In this document: one piece after another, positions 1 through 6,490 of the stretch
How the letters are laid out: every line of letters begins with the position of its first letter
Position numbering within the stretch: position 1 is the first letter of the stretch
Assembly: GCA_002407905.1 (NCBI GenBank)
Contig: DHPL01000015.1
Coordinates: 12,028-20,716, forward strand
DNA length: 8,689 nucleotides
Origin: Anaerolineaceae bacterium UBA5365
Lineage (GTDB): Bacteria > Chloroflexota > Anaerolineae > Anaerolineales > Anaerolineaceae
Direction: 5' to 3'
The notes under the pieces: model-generated
Seen by the model: the letters and a program-made list of their open reading frames with translations, nothing else
Told to the model about the DNA's origin: nothing
Database searches by the model: none
Translations under genes and position numbers: made by a program

Positions 1-519
1 ACGCCGCAGCGCTCGCAAGGGGTTTACGTGAGCGACAAGGAAATCGGCGGGGTGCTGAACTGGTGGCAGACCCATGCTGCCGGCGCGAAGGAAGCCTCGC
101 CGGTTCAAGATGAAGGCCCCGCGCCGAAAGCGGAAGAGCAAGAACGGGTCAGTGGTCCGGTCAGTGAAGCGCCTGCTCCCAAACCCCGCGTTCCCCGCAG
201 CCCGCGGACCGCGCCCCCGCCTGCAGCTCAGGCCAGCCTTCTTCCGGAGACTAGCGAGGAAGAGGAGGCCCCATGGGAGGCCGTGGTCAGCGCGGATGCT
301 GAAAGCGGAACGGACGAGGCCTTGATCAAGCAAGCGATCTCGCTTGTGCGCAAGGACAGGCGCGCCTCGGCAACCTACCTGCAGCGCCATTTACGGATCG
401 GGTACCCCAAGGCAGCCTGGCTGGTGGACCAGCTGGAGGGCCGGGGCGTGCTTGGGCCTGCAACTGGCAGCGGCCGCGACCGGGAGATCCTCCTGGACGA
501 TGACGGGGATGAAGCGTGA
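1..519 (+). CDS. ftsK: FtsK/SpoIIIE-type DNA translocase, C-terminal part (5' end outside window)
   Basis: The reading frame is open from base 1, so the GTG at 28 is not a start: the preceding codons read TPQRSQGVYV and run straight into SDKEIGGVLNWW. This is the usual end of the FtsK RecA-like motor domain (an R-x-QG-x-[FY]-VSD-x-EI pattern). After about residue 33 comes a Pro/Ala/Glu-rich, low-complexity linker of about 70 residues. Residues about 105-165 form the winged-helix gamma domain (EALIKQAISLV, then LQRHLRIGYPKAAWLVDQLE, then GVLGPA), which in the family reads polar DNA sequences and directs the motor toward dif and XerCD during chromosome segregation. The linker is longer than the short motor-gamma connector of many FtsK proteins. 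The stop codon overlaps the GTG start of the next gene by 4 bases, so the two are probably translationally coupled. Family assignment is secure; the motor ATPase itself lies outside the window. Confidence 0.93.
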   Translation, partial: TPQRSQGVYVSDKEIGGVLNWWQTHAAGAKEASPVQDEGPAPKAEEQERVSGPVSEAPAPKPRVPRSPRTAPPPAAQASLLPETSEEEEAPWEAVVSADAESGTDEALIKQAISLVRKDRRASATYLQRHLRIGYPKAAWLVDQLEGRGVLGPATGSGRDREILLDDDGDEA

Positions 520-1115
520 AGCCAAAGCTTTCCTTTGAAAAACTCCTGCGTGAGGTATTCCAACCATTATTGGATAAGATCGCGGACTTTCTGGCCGGGA
601 GGGGGATCACAGCAAACCAGGTAACCCAGATTGGACTGGGAGGAACGATTGCTGCCGCGGTGCTGATCGCGCTCGGCAGGCATTTTTGGGGCGGATTATT
701 ACTGGCGATGATGGCGCCTTTGGATGCCATCGACGGTACGCTCGCCAGGCGCACTGGGCAGATTGGCCCATTTGGCGCGTTTTTAGATTCCACCATCGAC
801 CGATATGAGGAATGGCTGATCTTCGGCGCCCTAACACTTTTTTATTTTCAAAATAATAACCAGCCGGGATTAATAATTAGTTTGATAGCCCTTGGCGGTG
901 CCTTCTTGGTCTCGTATACACGGGCGCGGGCCGAAGCCCTGGGCTTTAATGCCAAGGTTGGGGTGGGCACACGGGTGGAGCGTATGGTGATCGTTGTGCT
1001 GGGTCTACTATTGAACCTGGCGCTATACGCGGTTGGTATAATTGCCATCCTGGCGCACGCAACGGCGATCCAACGCATTCTGACGGTCTTTGCCCAAAGC
1101 AAAAAGCGTGCTTAA
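516..1115 (+). CDS. CDP-alcohol phosphatidyltransferase (PgsA / phosphatidylinositol-phosphate synthase-like)
   Basis: A 199-residue integral membrane enzyme. It displaces CMP from a CDP-linked lipid with an alcohol head group in phospholipid synthesis. The complete family signature is visible: D70, D73-G74, A77-R78, then eight residues, G87, D91 and D95; the four aspartates bind the divalent metals and the CDP diphosphate. Several hydrophobic helices follow. The segment SYTRARAEALG (133-143) and TRVERMVI (152-159) resemble the phosphatidylinositol-phosphate and archaetidylinositol-phosphate synthase branch more than classical PgsA, so an inositol-phosphate acceptor is possible; glycerol-3-phosphate remains the alternative. 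The GTG start lies in a GTGA overlap with the ftsK stop and has GGGGA at 505-509 as a plausible ribosome site; the next in-frame Met is residue 65, too late to be the start. lgt begins 26 bases downstream, giving a membrane-lipid operon. Confidence 0.88.
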   Translation: MKPKLSFEKLLREVFQPLLDKIADFLAGRGITANQVTQIGLGGTIAAAVLIALGRHFWGGLLLAMMAPLDAIDGTLARRTGQIGPFGAFLDSTIDRYEEWLIFGALTLFYFQNNNQPGLIISLIALGGAFLVSYTRARAEALGFNAKVGVGTRVERMVIVVLGLLLNLALYAVGIIAILAHATAIQRILTVFAQSKKRA

Positions 1116-1130
1116 ACAGTTCTGAATAAA

Positions 1131-1135
1131 AGAGG
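1131..1135 (+). promoter_or_regulatory. Ribosome binding site deciding the lgt start
   Basis: AGAGG ends 6 bases before the ATG at 1142. An in-frame TTG at 1136 directly abuts the motif with no spacer, so the ATG is the better start. Confidence 0.6.
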
Positions 1136-1141
1136 TTGAAT

Positions 1142-2284
1142 ATGCCCCAAGGCTTCAATATTGGTCCGGTAACCATACGGTTTTACGCTTTGATCATCCT
1201 GGCCGGCGCATTGCTTGGCACCTGGGTGGCCGGGCAGATGGCCAAACGCGACGGCAAGTCGAGTGATGATCTCTGGGATATACTGCCCTGGCTGTTGTTG
1301 GGCGGTATTCTCGGGGCGCGGCTTTGGCATGTGTTCACTCCATCGGCTTCCAACATTGCAGCCGGCACCACAACGGCCTACTACATGGAGAACCCGATTC
1401 GCATTCTGCAGATCTGGCATGGCGGTTTGGGCATCCCCGGCGGGGTCATTGGCGGCGCGATCGCGGCGCTGATCTATTGCAAGGTACGTAGGATCAGTTT
1501 TGCCCAAATAGCGGATTGGACAGCGCCAGGGCTTCTGATCGCGCAGGCGATCGGGCGCTGGGGTAACTTTGTAAACCAGGAACTCTACGGCGGCCCCTCT
1601 GACCTGCCCTGGGCGATTTTCATCGAACCTCAGTACCGTCTGCCGGGCTTTGCCGCGGTGGAGCGATATCACCCCTTATTCCTCTATGAATTCATCCTGA
1701 ATGTCCTTGGCGCGCTCCTGCTGATTTGGGTAGGCAAGCGCTTCAAAGGCAAGTTATTCAAAGGCGATATCTTCAACCTCTACCTGGTGGTTTACCCGGT
1801 GATCCGATTCGCCCTGGAGTTTGTGCGCCTGGATCCTTCGCCTGTAGCGGGGATCAACATCAATCAGACCACAATGATGGTGGTGGCGCTTTTAGCGGGC
1901 GTTTTCTTCATCCTGCGGCATACTGTTTGGCCGCCCAAGCCTAACGCAGAGACGGAAATTCTGACGCCTGAAGCCGAAGCAGAACTGGCGGCAGATGTCG
2001 GGAATGCCGCAGATGGGGACTTTGTTGAAGAGCCTGAGCTTGATAGTGAGGAGATCCCGGCGCTGGACGAAGAGGTGGAAGACGTTCTGGATGAGAACGA
2101 GGAAGCTGTAAACCGCGAGCTGGATGAAAAGACGGCTGAAGTAGAAGATGCCCTTGAAGAGCTTGGCCAGTCCTTGGATGAGGAGCATGCCGAACTTGAA
2201 GACGCCGCTAAGGACGCCGCCGATGAATTGGACGATCAAAACGAGGCGCGCCTGTTGGATGGTCCGGCCCCTGCTGCCACTTAA
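1142..2284 (+). CDS. lgt: Prolipoprotein diacylglyceryl transferase with acidic C-terminal extension
   Basis: Lgt moves the diacylglyceryl group of phosphatidylglycerol onto the lipobox cysteine of prolipoproteins, the first step of bacterial lipoprotein maturation, in the cytoplasmic membrane. The signature GRWGNFVNQE is at residues 138-147, HPLFLYE at about 177-183, and RFALEFVR at 222-229, whose last Arg fits the essential arginine near E. coli R239. Multiple membrane helices fill residues 5-265. The segment WHGGLGIPGG (92-101) has Pro where E. coli has the catalytically important His103; other monoderm-type Lgt proteins also lack that His. After about residue 268 there is a strongly acidic, Ala/Leu-spaced helical tail to residue 380. 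The usual length is about 260-300 residues, so this one is long because of the tail. The ATG at 1142 was chosen over the in-frame TTG at 1136 on ribosome-site spacing. A terminator follows directly. Confidence 0.95.
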   Translation: MPQGFNIGPVTIRFYALIILAGALLGTWVAGQMAKRDGKSSDDLWDILPWLLLGGILGARLWHVFTPSASNIAAGTTTAYYMENPIRILQIWHGGLGIPGGVIGGAIAALIYCKVRRISFAQIADWTAPGLLIAQAIGRWGNFVNQELYGGPSDLPWAIFIEPQYRLPGFAAVERYHPLFLYEFILNVLGALLLIWVGKRFKGKLFKGDIFNLYLVVYPVIRFALEFVRLDPSPVAGININQTTMMVVALLAGVFFILRHTVWPPKPNAETEILTPEAEAELAADVGNAADGDFVEEPELDSEEIPALDEEVEDVLDENEEAVNRELDEKTAEVEDALEELGQSLDEEHAELEDAAKDAADELDDQNEARLLDGPAPAAT

Positions 2285-2300
2285 TTAAACGTATCGTGTG

Positions 2301-2332
2301 AAAAAGCTGCTGCCTGTTGGCGGCAGTTTTTT
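2301..2332 (+). terminator. Intrinsic terminator after lgt
   Basis: The 8-bp stem CTGCTGCC (2307-2314) pairs with GGCGGCAG (2319-2326), with one G-U pair, around the loop TGTT. Six T residues follow at 2327-2332. An A-tract at 2301-2305 precedes the stem, so the hairpin could also stop transcription from the other strand. It closes the ftsK/phosphatidyltransferase/lgt unit. Confidence 0.9.
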
Positions 2333-2340
2333 GATTCCTT

Positions 2341-2371
2341 TTCGCCGGCAGTTGGAAGCCTCTGCCGGGAA
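2341..2371 (+). repeat. Inverted repeat upstream of the tyrS promoter
   Basis: CCGGCAG (2345-2351) and CTGCCGG (2362-2368) are perfect inverted copies around a 10-base centre. TTC at 2341-2343 and GAA at 2369-2371 extend the pairing if G2344 bulges out. No T-tract follows, so it is not a plain terminator. The right arm falls where the -35 region of the proposed tyrS promoter would lie, so an operator role is possible but unproven. Confidence 0.5.
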
Positions 2372-2382
2372 CGAGGGCAAAT

Positions 2383-2390
2383 GGTAAAAT
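2383..2390 (+). promoter_or_regulatory. Putative tyrS promoter, extended -10 element
   Basis: GGTAAAAT at 2383-2390, preceded by AT, gives TGG followed by TAAAAT (2385-2390), a TGn extended -10 with five of six consensus bases. No good -35 is visible at the expected distance. Transcription would start near 2397, just before the hairpin at 2401. The same TGG-TATAAT style occurs in front of the FHA operon on the other strand. Confidence 0.5.
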
Positions 2391-2400
2391 TGCGCTTCAA

Positions 2401-2416
2401 GCGTGCCTGAGCACGC
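2401..2416 (+). promoter_or_regulatory. Perfect hairpin in the tyrS 5' leader
   Basis: GCGTGC (2401-2406) and GCACGC (2411-2416) are perfect complements closed by the tetraloop CTGA. The hairpin would sit at or near the 5' end of the mRNA and ends only 2 bases before the ribosome site. It may protect the 5' end or modulate ribosome access. The leader is far too short for a T-box riboswitch. Confidence 0.5.
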
Positions 2417-2418
2417 CT

Positions 2419-2426
2419 GGAGGAGG
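2419..2426 (+). promoter_or_regulatory. Strong ribosome binding site deciding the tyrS start
   Basis: GGAGGAGG ends 5 bases before the ATG at 2432 but only 2 bases before the in-frame GTG at 2429, so ATG 2432 is preferred. Confidence 0.7.
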
Positions 2427-2431
2427 TTGTG

Positions 2432-3652
2432 ATGCTGAATATCAACGAAAAGGTGGAATTGCTGATGCGGGGGACCGATTATGGCGACCCGGCGATCGGC
2501 AAGGCAATGGCTGAGGAATTAAAGGCCCGGCTGCAGGCGGCGGAAGCCAGCGGCAAACCTTTGCGTGTTTATTGCGGCTACGACCCCACCAGTTCCGACC
2601 TGCATTTGGGCCACACGATCAGCATGCGCAAGCTGAAGCAATTTCAGGACCTGGGCCATGAAGTATTTTTTGTGATCGGCTCGTTTACCTCGCTGATCGG
2701 CGACCCCAGCGGCAAGGACAAAAGCCGCCCGCTGGTCAGCAAGGAAGAGATCATCGAAAACGGGAAGACTTATGCCGAGCAGGCCTTTAGAGTGCTGGAC
2801 CGTAATAAGACGCAGGTGGTCTATAACTCGGACTGGCTGGAAAAGGTAACCCTGGAAGAGATCTTCCGGATGGCCACTAACTTTACTGCCCAGCAAATCC
2901 TGGCGCGGGATAATTTTGCCCGCCGTCTGGAGGTGGGAGAGCCGATCCACTTGCACGAGTTTTTCTACCCGCTTTCGCAGGGGTACGACGCGCACCACCT
3001 GGAGGCGGACGTGCAGGTGGGCGGGCAGGACCAGCTGTACAACATCGTGACGGCCTCACGCAAGGTGATGGAAGGCTACGGCCAGAAACCCAACATCGGC
3101 ATTCTAATGCCACTATTGCCGGGTACGGACGGGGTGCAGAAGATGAGCAAGTCGCTGGGGAACACCATCCCTATCCACACAACAGCCGAGGACATGTATG
3201 GCAAGGTGATGAGCATCCCGGACTTGGCGATGCCAATCTATGCCACTTTGACGACCGAATGGAGCAACGCCGAACTGGCCGAGTTCGAGACCGGTTTGGA
3301 AACAGGCGGATTGCATCCCAGAGATGCCAAGATGCGCCTGGCGTTTGAGATTACGAGGCTTTTCTATGGCGACCAGGCAGCCAAGACGGCTGAAACGCAG
3401 TTTGTGGCAATGTTCCAAAAGGGCGACATGCCAGATGAGATGCCGGAATACCAATTGCAGGGGGATGAAGCGCTATTGGATGTGATGGTGGCCAACGGAC
3501 TGGCCGGCAGCAAAACCCAGGCCCGGCGCCTGATCGACCAGCAAGGAGTGAAGTGGGATGGGGTGACCGTGGCCGACCCGCAGCTGGTTCTGGATGCAGA
3601 AGGAGTCCTGCAGGCTGGCAAGCGGCATTACCTGCGGGTGAAAAAGGGTTAG
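2432..3652 (+). CDS. tyrS: Tyrosyl-tRNA synthetase (type 2)
   Basis: This cytoplasmic class I aminoacyl-tRNA synthetase activates tyrosine with ATP and charges tRNA-Tyr. The 406-residue protein is full length for the type 2 bacterial subfamily. The ATP-binding HIGH-class motif appears as HLGH (residues 58-61) after CGYDPTSSDL. A type 2 block, GSFTSLIGDPSGKDKSRP, follows at about 83-100. The second ATP motif KMSKS is at 237-241, inside QKMSKSLGN. The last 60 or so residues (about 346-400, with AGSKTQARRLIDQQGVKW) form an S4-type RNA-binding domain that contacts the tRNA. It is a single-gene unit with its own extended -10 promoter, two leader inverted repeats and a terminator. No T-box is present, so any tyrosine-dependent control would have to use something else. 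Assignment is secure. Confidence 0.97.
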   Translation: MLNINEKVELLMRGTDYGDPAIGKAMAEELKARLQAAEASGKPLRVYCGYDPTSSDLHLGHTISMRKLKQFQDLGHEVFFVIGSFTSLIGDPSGKDKSRPLVSKEEIIENGKTYAEQAFRVLDRNKTQVVYNSDWLEKVTLEEIFRMATNFTAQQILARDNFARRLEVGEPIHLHEFFYPLSQGYDAHHLEADVQVGGQDQLYNIVTASRKVMEGYGQKPNIGILMPLLPGTDGVQKMSKSLGNTIPIHTTAEDMYGKVMSIPDLAMPIYATLTTEWSNAELAEFETGLETGGLHPRDAKMRLAFEITRLFYGDQAAKTAETQFVAMFQKGDMPDEMPEYQLQGDEALLDVMVANGLAGSKTQARRLIDQQGVKWDGVTVADPQLVLDAEGVLQAGKRHYLRVKKG

Positions 3653-3674
3653 GACTCGGAAGTTTGATTTAGCG

Positions 3675-3701
3675 ACGGACGGTTGAGAGGCCGTCCGTTT
3701 T
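3675..3701 (+). terminator. Intrinsic terminator after tyrS
   Basis: ACGGACGG (3675-3682) pairs perfectly with CCGTCCGT (3691-3698) around an 8-base loop, and T residues run to 3701 followed by a T-rich stretch. Read on the minus strand the hairpin is not followed by T residues, so it should not terminate the convergent operon. Confidence 0.85.
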
Positions 3702-3856
3702 GTGTTCTAAAGGAAGCGCCGGCGGAATAACAGCCCAATAATTCTGCGCATAGTCGATTCGCAAAATAGGGTCACAAAGTTTCTCTATATGCTTGACCAA
3801 ACCTTGATTGATGTGAACGCATTCAGCACGCCACGGGCATTAATAAGATGTCTAAG

Positions 3857-6490
3857 CTAAGGCAGAAGGCCGCGGGTTGGGGCGGTAAGCAGGTTGTAAC
3901 CGATGGTTTGGGCAAGGCGTGAATCGGCCTCTTCGAGCAGAACGGCTACCGCTAGAGGGGTGCCATGCCAGGCTGAAGTCGTGCCGCCGAGGTACCAGGC
4001 CAAACCATCGCCCGCGAGCGCGCTATTCTGCCCGGTGGTGAACCAGAGCGATTCATTGCCTGTTTGGAGATAATCTTGAATGCGTTGAGCAGCAGGAGCA
4101 GGCATGGCTTGGCTGGGCAAGGCGGCATCGGCCTCGAAAGGCCGCCAATTCCCAGCCGGATCGCGGTAGGCATTTACCAGCTGGGCTGAGGGCAGCTGCC
4201 CGTTGTTGCTAACCGCAGCTGCCATGAGGGCAAGCTGTAATGGGCTGAGTTTTGTGTCTGCCAAGGCCTGCGCGAAACCTGCAGGGTCCAGGCTGGGATC
4301 CGCAGGCTGTGAAGGCGCTGCCGTTTGGATGGCCACGCCCGGAGCAGTGAACAAACCCAAAGCTCTTGCCTGTTCCAGGATTGCCGCTGGATCATCAGCC
4401 TGCACAAGACCCCGTACGGCATCGAGGCAGCCATACTTGAGCGCGAGGCGGCTATCGTTACGGGCGGAGGCTGCCATCGCCTGGCGGCAATCGTTATCCA
4501 GGATATTGTTGATTTCTGGCAGGTTTTGGCTGGGCTCCAGCCGAGTAAATTGGTCTGCCAGGGCAATCAGACCGCCGACGCTGCCCAGGGGATAGAGGCC
4601 TTGGGTGGGGCGGGAAAGCAGGGGTGCGTCAACGCGGGCCATCAGTTCCGGCCAGTTGCCATCCAGCCGGTTGGCGTCAAAACTAGGGTAAGTGGAAAGT
4701 ACATAGACCTCACCCGTGGCAGCGTTTAAGAGCACAATCGCGCCTTTGTGGCCGTTCAGCAGGCCATCGGCGTGCTGCTGCAGGATGAGGTCCAAATTGA
4801 GGCGGATATCCAAGCCAGGCAGGGGCTGATTGAAGAAGCGTTCGTGCCACCAAAGTTCCTTGTAATCGGTGCCCGCATACCCACGCAGAACATCATAGAG
4901 GCTGGTTTCCAGGCCAGTCTGGCCGTAAATTGGCGAGGCGTATCCAATTACGTTGGATAGCGGTGGATAAACCACCTGCCGGGTGTAAGCCCCGGAACTG
5001 CCTTTAGTGGCTGCCAGGATTTCGCCATCCTGAGCAAAGATCTGGCCACGCGGTGAGAAACGGTCGTAAACAGCCCAGCGCGGATTTTCCGGCCGGGCGA
5101 GAAGATCCCTCTGGCGGAAATAGGCAAGGGCAGTATTCGCGGCGAGCACGACCCCAAAAAGCAGGATGAAGGCCCCTGCCACCCAGCGGTAGGATTTACG
5201 GCCTTTTTCGTAGAGGGTGAAAGCGCTGGGCTCCGTGCTGATCCGCAGCAGAAGCAGGGCCGCGATGAGGTTAGTGACCAGGCTGGAACCGCCGTAGGAC
5301 ATAAACGGCATGGTTACGCCGGTGAGGGGGAGCAGGCTAAGATTGCCGCCAATAATGAACAAGGATTGCAGCGAGTAATAGGCAGAAATTCCAAAGGCCA
5401 GATACCGGCCAAAGCTGGTTTTACTGTTTTGGGCGATGCTGAGCCCGCGGATGGCGAGGATGAGGATCAGCAGCATATAGGCGCTGGTAAAGAGCAGGCC
5501 GCCTTCTTCGGCAATGGCTGAGAAAATGAAGTCTGAGACTGCTACGGGAACAAAGGCAGGCGAACCTAATCCGGGGCCGGTGCCGGCCAGGCCGCCGGCA
5601 GCGATGGCAATTTGGGCCTGCACAAGTTGGTAGGAAGCTCCGCTGGTTTCCAACCAGGGGTTGAGCCAGATATCAATGCGGGTACGCACAAGGTCCGAGG
5701 CGAAGTAGGCTGCGACAGCCAGGAGGAGCCCAAGGCCGGGCAGGATGAAGATGAAGCGCCTGCGCTGGGTTGTGACGGTAAGCATGAGGGCGTAAAGGGC
5801 CACAAAAAGGCTGGCCGTACCCAGATCGCGCTGGGCAACCAGGAGCAAACCGGCCAGGATGATCAGCAGCAGGGAGGGCAATATGGTTTGCATCAGGCTG
5901 AGCTGCGGGCGGATTTGGTCCGCGAAATAGGCTGCCAGGTAGATGATCATCAGCAGCTTGAGCGGTTCGGAAGGCTGGAGGTAGAAATTAAAGAACCGCA
6001 GCCATAGCTTGGGACCCGCATCGGCAGGATTGACGCCGATGAAGAAGGTGAGGCCGATCAGCAAAAGACCGAGGAAGAGCCAAAGGTACTTATAGCGCCG
6101 CAAATTGCCGATGAAATCTCTCCGGTTCAGGGCAATGAGCATGAGCGCGCAGCCAAAGGAATACCACATGATCTGCTTGGCCCCCAAGCTGGGAGAGAGC
6201 CGCCAGATGGTAAGCACGCCCCAGCCGCTGAGCACGGCAACGATGGGAAAGACCCAGGGGTCCGCGTTGGTCATGCCGCGGTTGATCCGCCGCTGCATCA
6301 CCAGGCTCACAGCGAGCCACACAAAGAACGGCAAAAGGTATTGCCAGTCTGGCTGGGCTTGCTGTAAATGCTGGCGCACCGAAGGCGCGAGCATCAAAGC
6401 CGCGGTGTAAAAGGCCAAGAAGAGGATGCCTGGCAGCAGGAGCGGCATTTGCCGCGGCTGCCTGGGCATGCTCGGGGTAAAAGTGCTCAC
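3857..6490 (-). CDS. SEDS (RodA/FtsW)–class B PBP fusion with degenerate transpeptidase domain
   Basis: Residues 1 to about 420 form a SEDS peptidoglycan glycosyltransferase, which polymerises lipid II. Landmarks are LQPSEPLKL (171-179), QRDLGTA (220-226), WLNPWLETSGASYQLVQAQIA (275-295), FVPVAVSDFIFSAIAEEG (313-330, with D320 matching the catalytic Asp) and MPFMSYGGSSLVTN (394-407). There are about 11-12 hydrophobic segments. A further membrane helix (about 436-457) then carries a PBP-like ectodomain: NPRWAVYDRFSPRGQI (469-484), GQTGLETSLYDVLRG (523-537), GAIVLLNAATGEVYVLSTYPSFDANRL (583-609). The expected active site YPPGSTFK reads YPLGSVGG (633-640), so Ser637 remains but the SxxK lysine is Gly640. 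SxN and KTG are also unrecognisable. The fold's TPLQ-like block (LSPLQLALMAAAVSNNG, 748-764) remains. The frame is continuous with no stop or shift. The GTG start overlaps the mtnP stop by 4 bases. Confidence 0.93.
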   Translation of the reverse strand: MSTFTPSMPRQPRQMPLLLPGILFLAFYTAALMLAPSVRQHLQQAQPDWQYLLPFFVWLAVSLVMQRRINRGMTNADPWVFPIVAVLSGWGVLTIWRLSPSLGAKQIMWYSFGCALMLIALNRRDFIGNLRRYKYLWLFLGLLLIGLTFFIGVNPADAGPKLWLRFFNFYLQPSEPLKLLMIIYLAAYFADQIRPQLSLMQTILPSLLLIILAGLLLVAQRDLGTASLFVALYALMLTVTTQRRRFIFILPGLGLLLAVAAYFASDLVRTRIDIWLNPWLETSGASYQLVQAQIAIAAGGLAGTGPGLGSPAFVPVAVSDFIFSAIAEEGGLLFTSAYMLLILILAIRGLSIAQNSKTSFGRYLAFGISAYYSLQSLFIIGGNLSLLPLTGVTMPFMSYGGSSLVTNLIAALLLLRISTEPSAFTLYEKGRKSYRWVAGAFILLFGVVLAANTALAYFRQRDLLARPENPRWAVYDRFSPRGQIFAQDGEILAATKGSSGAYTRQVVYPPLSNVIGYASPIYGQTGLETSLYDVLRGYAGTDYKELWWHERFFNQPLPGLDIRLNLDLILQQHADGLLNGHKGAIVLLNAATGEVYVLSTYPSFDANRLDGNWPELMARVDAPLLSRPTQGLYPLGSVGGLIALADQFTRLEPSQNLPEINNILDNDCRQAMAASARNDSRLALKYGCLDAVRGLVQADDPAAILEQARALGLFTAPGVAIQTAAPSQPADPSLDPAGFAQALADTKLSPLQLALMAAAVSNNGQLPSAQLVNAYRDPAGNWRPFEADAALPSQAMPAPAAQRIQDYLQTGNESLWFTTGQNSALAGDGLAWYLGGTTSAWHGTPLAVAVLLEEADSRLAQTIGYNLLTAPTRGLLP

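Noticed and set aside
326..796. 156-residue minus-strand open frame opposite ftsK and the phosphatidyltransferase
   Set aside because: Spans two well-supported genes on the other strand, with no domain signature.
843..855. AT-rich palindrome TATTTTCAAAATA within the phosphatidyltransferase gene
   Set aside because: It sits inside coding sequence for a membrane-protein loop. AT-rich codons explain it and nothing else supports a regulatory role.
1112..1672. 186-residue minus-strand open frame opposite lgt
   Set aside because: Shadow of lgt; low-complexity composition and no motifs.
3789..3860. Possible 23-residue small ORF (MLDQTLIDVNAFSTPRALIR...) in the convergent gap
   Set aside because: No Shine-Dalgarno upstream, and it runs into the stop of the opposite gene. 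Length is within chance expectation.
5230..5260. Possibility that the SEDS-PBP fusion is a sequencing artefact joining two genes
   Set aside because: The frame is continuous across the junction, the linker is short and followed by the expected PBP anchor helix, and the topology is consistent. No leftover start or ribosome site for a separate PBP was seen.
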